Made by a program: the position numbers and the translations under genes
Assembly: GCA_018400515.1 (NCBI GenBank)
Contig: JAGYMR010000031.1
Location: 1 to 18,852, forward strand
DNA from: Tangfeifania sp.
Lineage (GTDB): Bacteria > Bacteroidota > Bacteroidia > Bacteroidales > Prolixibacteraceae
Length of the DNA stretch: 18,852 nt
Reading direction: 5' to 3'
Shown: one piece after another, positions 15,180 to 18,852 of the stretch
How positions within the stretch are numbered: position 1 is the first letter of the stretch
How the letters are laid out: each line of letters starts with the position of its first letter
Notes under the pieces: generated by a model
Told to the model about the DNA's origin: nothing
Seen by the model: the letters and a program-made list of their open reading frames with translations, nothing else
The model's database searches: none

Positions 15180-18074
15180 ATGAAACGGCTCGGTCTTTTA
15201 TTTTTTTTTATTGCAGCTCTTCTGCTGGGGGCAGATGCCCAGTATTTCCAGACAGGTGAAGATCCGGCCGGCATCCGGTGGCGACAGCTTCAAACCCATA
15301 ATTTCCAGGTAATATATCCCGATTATTTTGAACAGCAGGCACAAATACTGGCAGGAAAGCTGGAAGCGGTTTATACGTTCGGGAGTTATTCGCTGGGGCA
15401 TCAACCCCGGAAGATATCGGTTATTCTGCACACCCAGACGGTCAAATCCAATGGTCTGGTGGGATGGGCTCCCCGGCGGGCGGAATTTTACACCACCCCG
15501 CACCCATCCATTTATCCGCAGGAGTGGCTCGAACAACTAGCCATCCACGAATTCCGGCATGTGGTCCAGGTGGATAAACTCAACAGCCAGCTCCCCCTGC
15601 TTATCAAAGCGATTCTTGGAGAGCAGGGAACGGCCCTCGTTTTTGGCAGTTATTTCCCCTGGTGGTTCATCGAGGGAGATGCCGTTGTAATGGAAACGGC
15701 GCTGAGCAATTATGGCCGCGGGCGTTTCCCCTCTTTTTTAATGGAGCATAAAGCACAGGTGGTTGAAAAGCAGGTATTTTCTTATGATAAAGCATCTTTT
15801 GGCTCCTACCGTGATTTTGTACCGGACCATTATAAACTGGGATACTACCTGGTGGGAAACGCCAGGGAAAGGTATGGCCACCGCCTTTGGGAACGGGTGC
15901 TGGAACATGCCGGGAAATACCCTGTTTCTCTCGCTCCCATGAACAATAGGCTGAAAAAATATACGGGATTTAATAAACAGGAGTTGTATCGGTCGGTTTT
16001 CGACAGCCTGCAGTCGGTGTGGAAAAAGGAAGACAGCCTGTTTGAACCGGTCCCGTTCAAAGTAATCTCTCCCCCCGGAAAATATTTCAAAAACTACATT
16101 TACAATTACTGGATCAACGATTCCATGCTGGTATCCTATAAGAAATCATATGCTGCCATCCCATCATTTGTTAAGCAAACATCCGCCGGTCAGGAGGAGA
16201 AAATTCTTTCTCCCGGTATCATTTTTGAAGAATCCGCCTCCGGCCGGGGGGTATGGATGGCCTGGTCCGAGCAGATTCCGGACCCGCGCTGGGAACACAG
16301 CGGAAAATCGCTGTTGAGGTTTTACAATACACAAACGGAGCGAATGGTGGAATTTGTCCCCGAGTACAAATGTTTCAGTCCGGTCATCTCCCCCGGAAAA
16401 AAGAAGGTGGCGGTGGTTGAATCCGATTTTTCCAACAACCATTTCCTCTCGGTTTATAAGCTTCCGGAGGGAACATTGCTGAATCGCATTCAGACACCCG
16501 ATAACAACTATTTTTTCTCACCGGCGTGGCTGGACAATGATCAGCTGATGGCGGTCATGCTTACGGACAAAGGGAAGCGCCTCGCCGAAGCCGACCTTCA
16601 ATCAGGGAACGTCCGGGTGATCTTTGAAAAAGAGATGGGCGACCTGAAACAACTCAGGGTTGCCGGAAATAAGCTCTATTTTATCAGTTCTTATTCAGGA
16701 AAAAACAGCCTGTATCGCATGGATCTTAATGACCACAAGGTTTCCAGGATCTTTGAACCGCGGTTTGACGTGGCCTATCCGGCCATATCCCCTGATGGCT
16801 CCACCATTGTGCTGAGTGATTATACGGCCGGCGGATTCAGGCTGATCCGCATATCCGCCCGTCCGCAAAAAGTGGCTCCCCTTGACTCCATAGAACAGGG
16901 AACCTATCCCCTGGCGGAAGCCCTGGCGGAACAGGAGATGGGCATCCCCGGTTTTTCGGACAGAAGTTCTGTAAATTTTCCATCCAAAAATTACCGGAAG
17001 CCGGCCCATTTAATCAATTTTCACAGCTGGGCGCCACTCTCCATCGATGCCGGTGCATACGAAATCACGCCGGGGGCAAGCCTGATGTCGCAAAACAAAC
17101 TGGGAACGGCTGAAACGGTTCTGGGCTATCAGTGGGATATTAGCGAGAAAGCGGGACATTTTTATGCAGATTACTCCTTCCGGGGATGGTATCCCGTTTT
17201 TAATTTCAGGGTCACCAGCGGAAAAAAGCGATCAGAGATTACACGGATCAACCAGATGGTCAACAACCAGGGAGAGGTGATTCGCCGGGATACCGTCAGG
17301 CAACGTTTCTCATGGGGAAAAACCCAGGGAAATGTAAATGTGAACCTTCCCCTCAATTTTGACAAGGGGTTTTACCACCGTCATCTGCAACCGGAGATTC
17401 ATTACAGTTATACCCGCTATAACCGGCATGCTTCAACGCCGGAGGATTTTAACAGCGGCGATTTTCATTCGGTGGGCTACCGCCTTTATTACCATCAGCT
17501 GTTGCGGAAGAGTTACCTTGATGTGTATCCTGATTTCGGATTTGTGCTTGATGCTGCCTACCGCCATGAGGCTGGAGGTTCCCTGAGTCCCGGGAACATT
17601 GCTTCTGCGGAGGCGGTGCTATATCTGCCGGGACTGCTGTCAACCCATGGCATCAAATTCTATGGGGGAACTCAGCAGACAAAAAACAACGGTACACTCG
17701 GATTTTCGGATATTATTAAATACCCGCGGGGATGGGAAAGGATCCGTACCACCCGGCTTTCCACCGCAACAGCCGATTATAAACTACCGCTGCTTTACCC
17801 GGATGTGAACCTTGGCCGATGGATCTATTGCCGGAGAATGAAAGCTTCGCTCTTTGGCGATTATGCGCGGCTGGAAGGAAACATCTACCGGGAGGGAACC
17901 ATTGCTGATACCTACCAAACGACCATCTCATCGGTGGGTGCCGAAATTACGGCCGATGTCAATCTTTTGCGGTTCTATGCACCTGTTGAAATCGGAGTCC
18001 GGACCTCTTACCTGCCCAGGGTGAAGGATGTTTTCTTCGATTTCCTGTTTTCAGTCAATTTTAACGCGCTTTAG
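15180..18074 (+). CDS. Secreted gluzincin-like metalloprotease fused to a beta-propeller and a predicted outer-membrane barrel
   Basis: The 964-residue protein is read from the ATG at 15180, because the signal peptide MKRLGLLFFFIAALLLGADA starts there; a GTG at 15132 would add 16 charged residues in front of it. Residues ~20-230 form a peptidase-MA-like domain with HEFRH (123-127) and WFIEGDA (Glu165), so the HEXXH plus downstream Glu zinc site is complete. Residues ~300-570 carry PD40/TolB-like propeller blades, including AISPDGSTIVLSD. Residues ~610-964 are rich in alternating beta-strands with aromatic girdles and fit an outer-membrane barrel. The likely picture is a protease anchored in the outer membrane by its own barrel; whether the catalytic domain faces in or out is unknown. 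A one-mismatch -7 element (TATTTTGG, 15060-15067) lies upstream. Its last 24 bp overlap the convergent phosphoesterase gene. Confidence 0.85.
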   Translation: MKRLGLLFFFIAALLLGADAQYFQTGEDPAGIRWRQLQTHNFQVIYPDYFEQQAQILAGKLEAVYTFGSYSLGHQPRKISVILHTQTVKSNGLVGWAPRRAEFYTTPHPSIYPQEWLEQLAIHEFRHVVQVDKLNSQLPLLIKAILGEQGTALVFGSYFPWWFIEGDAVVMETALSNYGRGRFPSFLMEHKAQVVEKQVFSYDKASFGSYRDFVPDHYKLGYYLVGNARERYGHRLWERVLEHAGKYPVSLAPMNNRLKKYTGFNKQELYRSVFDSLQSVWKKEDSLFEPVPFKVISPPGKYFKNYIYNYWINDSMLVSYKKSYAAIPSFVKQTSAGQEEKILSPGIIFEESASGRGVWMAWSEQIPDPRWEHSGKSLLRFYNTQTERMVEFVPEYKCFSPVISPGKKKVAVVESDFSNNHFLSVYKLPEGTLLNRIQTPDNNYFFSPAWLDNDQLMAVMLTDKGKRLAEADLQSGNVRVIFEKEMGDLKQLRVAGNKLYFISSYSGKNSLYRMDLNDHKVSRIFEPRFDVAYPAISPDGSTIVLSDYTAGGFRLIRISARPQKVAPLDSIEQGTYPLAEALAEQEMGIPGFSDRSSVNFPSKNYRKPAHLINFHSWAPLSIDAGAYEITPGASLMSQNKLGTAETVLGYQWDISEKAGHFYADYSFRGWYPVFNFRVTSGKKRSEITRINQMVNNQGEVIRRDTVRQRFSWGKTQGNVNVNLPLNFDKGFYHRHLQPEIHYSYTRYNRHASTPEDFNSGDFHSVGYRLYYHQLLRKSYLDVYPDFGFVLDAAYRHEAGGSLSPGNIASAEAVLYLPGLLSTHGIKFYGGTQQTKNNGTLGFSDIIKYPRGWERIRTTRLSTATADYKLPLLYPDVNLGRWIYCRRMKASLFGDYARLEGNIYREGTIADTYQTTISSVGAEITADVNLLRFYAPVEIGVRTSYLPRVKDVFFDFLFSVNFNAL

Positions 18075-18852
18075 TTTTAATAGCGTAATCTCTGCCGGCA
18101 TGTCAATCCGCCAGGGGACCCCGACCACCCCCGAACCAACATTCACATAAAGATGATCCGGTCCGTCGGAGTATAGCCCTCCCCAGTATTTTTCCGACAA
18201 ACAGGCAATGCTGAAGGGAATCCCTGCCCATTTTATGCCCCATTGCATTCCGTGGGTATGACCCGATAAGGTCAGGTCAGTCTTCCCCGTTCCTTTTACT
18301 TTTTCCTCCCAGTGCGCAGGGTTGTGCGTCATTAAAAGGGTGAAGGCGTCAGGTGGAATGCCTTCCAGGGCTTTTTCAAGGTTCGAATATTTCGGAAAAT
18401 GGGCGTGCCCCCAGTTCTCCACTCCGGCAAGGAATAGTGCGTCTTCTCGCTGATCGATAACCGTATGTTCATTCCGCAACAGGGTGAATCCGGCTTCGGA
18501 ATAAAACTGCACAATGGAATCAAAATTGGCCCTCTTTTTTTCGTCACTTTCCCAGGTGGTGTAATCGCCATAATCATGGTTGCCCAGGATGGCAAAGGCA
18601 GGTACCCCGGAAGAGATTTCCCGGAAAATGCCGGTTAATTCAGGATTTAACTCCCATGAAAAATTATTGACCATGTCTCCCGTGAAAAGCACCAGATCAG
18701 GATTAAGCGGCTTAATGCCGTTCGAAATTTTACGGGCGAATTTTTCGGGATTCCCCATACTCCCCGCATGAAGATCGGAAATCTGAACAATCCGGAACCC
18801 GTCAAATGCGGCAGGAAGGTCCGGGTAATGCAATGTCACCTGTTTGGTTACT
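18051..18852 (-). CDS. Metallophosphoesterase, calcineurin-like, cut by the window edge
   Basis: The reading frame is open to the last base, and VTKQVTLHYPDLPAAFDGF continues upstream without a stop, so the true start lies beyond 18852; the GTG at 18837-18839 is internal. All the signature motifs of the dimetal fold are present in order: DLHAG, GDMVN, GNHDYGD, THNPAHW and GHTHGMQ. The family (YkuE-like, Bacteroidota membrane-associated type) normally has an N-terminal membrane region of about 100-150 residues, which would be outside this window. Substrates vary; UDP-diacylglucosamine hydrolysis and other phosphodiester cleavage are known in relatives, and nothing here decides between them. 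Its stop (TGA at 18051-18053) lies inside the end of the convergent protease-barrel gene, a 24-bp overlap. Confidence 0.94.
   Translation of the reverse strand, partial: VTKQVTLHYPDLPAAFDGFRIVQISDLHAGSMGNPEKFARKISNGIKPLNPDLVLFTGDMVNNFSWELNPELTGIFREISSGVPAFAILGNHDYGDYTTWESDEKKRANFDSIVQFYSEAGFTLLRNEHTVIDQREDALFLAGVENWGHAHFPKYSNLEKALEGIPPDAFTLLMTHNPAHWEEKVKGTGKTDLTLSGHTHGMQWGIKWAGIPFSIACLSEKYWGGLYSDGPDHLYVNVGSGVVGVPWRIDMPAEITLLKLKRVKID

Overview
The window looks like an ordinary chromosomal segment of a Bacteroidota bacterium, probably a Marinilabiliales- or Bacteroidales-like lineage. The signs are near-absent Shine-Dalgarno sequences, A/T-rich leaders, several perfect TAnnTTTG -7 elements, a PorT-type outer-membrane barrel, a periplasmic tricorn homologue, and many Sec signal peptides. 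Coding DNA is roughly 50% GC and the spacers are more AT-rich. No tRNA, rRNA, IS element, phage gene, CRISPR array or toxin-antitoxin pair was seen.

Left block, minus strand (11-6699): a zinc-type medium-chain alcohol/polyol dehydrogenase, then a 1091-residue tricorn-like S41 protease, then a secreted (alpha/alpha)6 glycoside hydrolase. The last two are 52 bp apart and probably co-transcribed. The dehydrogenase is 169 bp further upstream and may or may not belong with them. The dehydrogenase keeps its catalytic zinc ligands but has lost all four structural-zinc cysteines.

Middle block, plus strand (7058-12976): a small PorT-like barrel, then a Ste24/M48 CAAX-type membrane protease translationally coupled (ATGA overlap) to CinA, the NMN-recycling enzyme, then an AsmA-family envelope protein with its own predicted promoter and a possible leader hairpin.

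Right block (13007-18852): a membrane-anchored LuxR-type regulator with seven predicted helices, convergent with asmA. A small polytopic GPDPase-membrane-domain-like protein is divergent from it and ends in tandem hairpins, the second a clear intrinsic terminator. Next comes a 964-residue secreted protein combining a gluzincin-like HEXXH domain, a beta-propeller and a predicted outer-membrane barrel. Its last codons overlap, tail to tail, the end of a metallophosphoesterase gene that runs off the right edge.

The shared theme is envelope biology: three peptidases (tricorn, Ste24, gluzincin-barrel), an AsmA protein, two polytopic membrane proteins and a barrel. I see no compelling evidence for a new multi-gene system. 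The most interesting items are the predicted self-anchored protease-propeller-barrel protein, the 7TM-LuxR one-component regulator, the dehydrogenase that lost its structural zinc, and a few unexplained hairpins in spacers.
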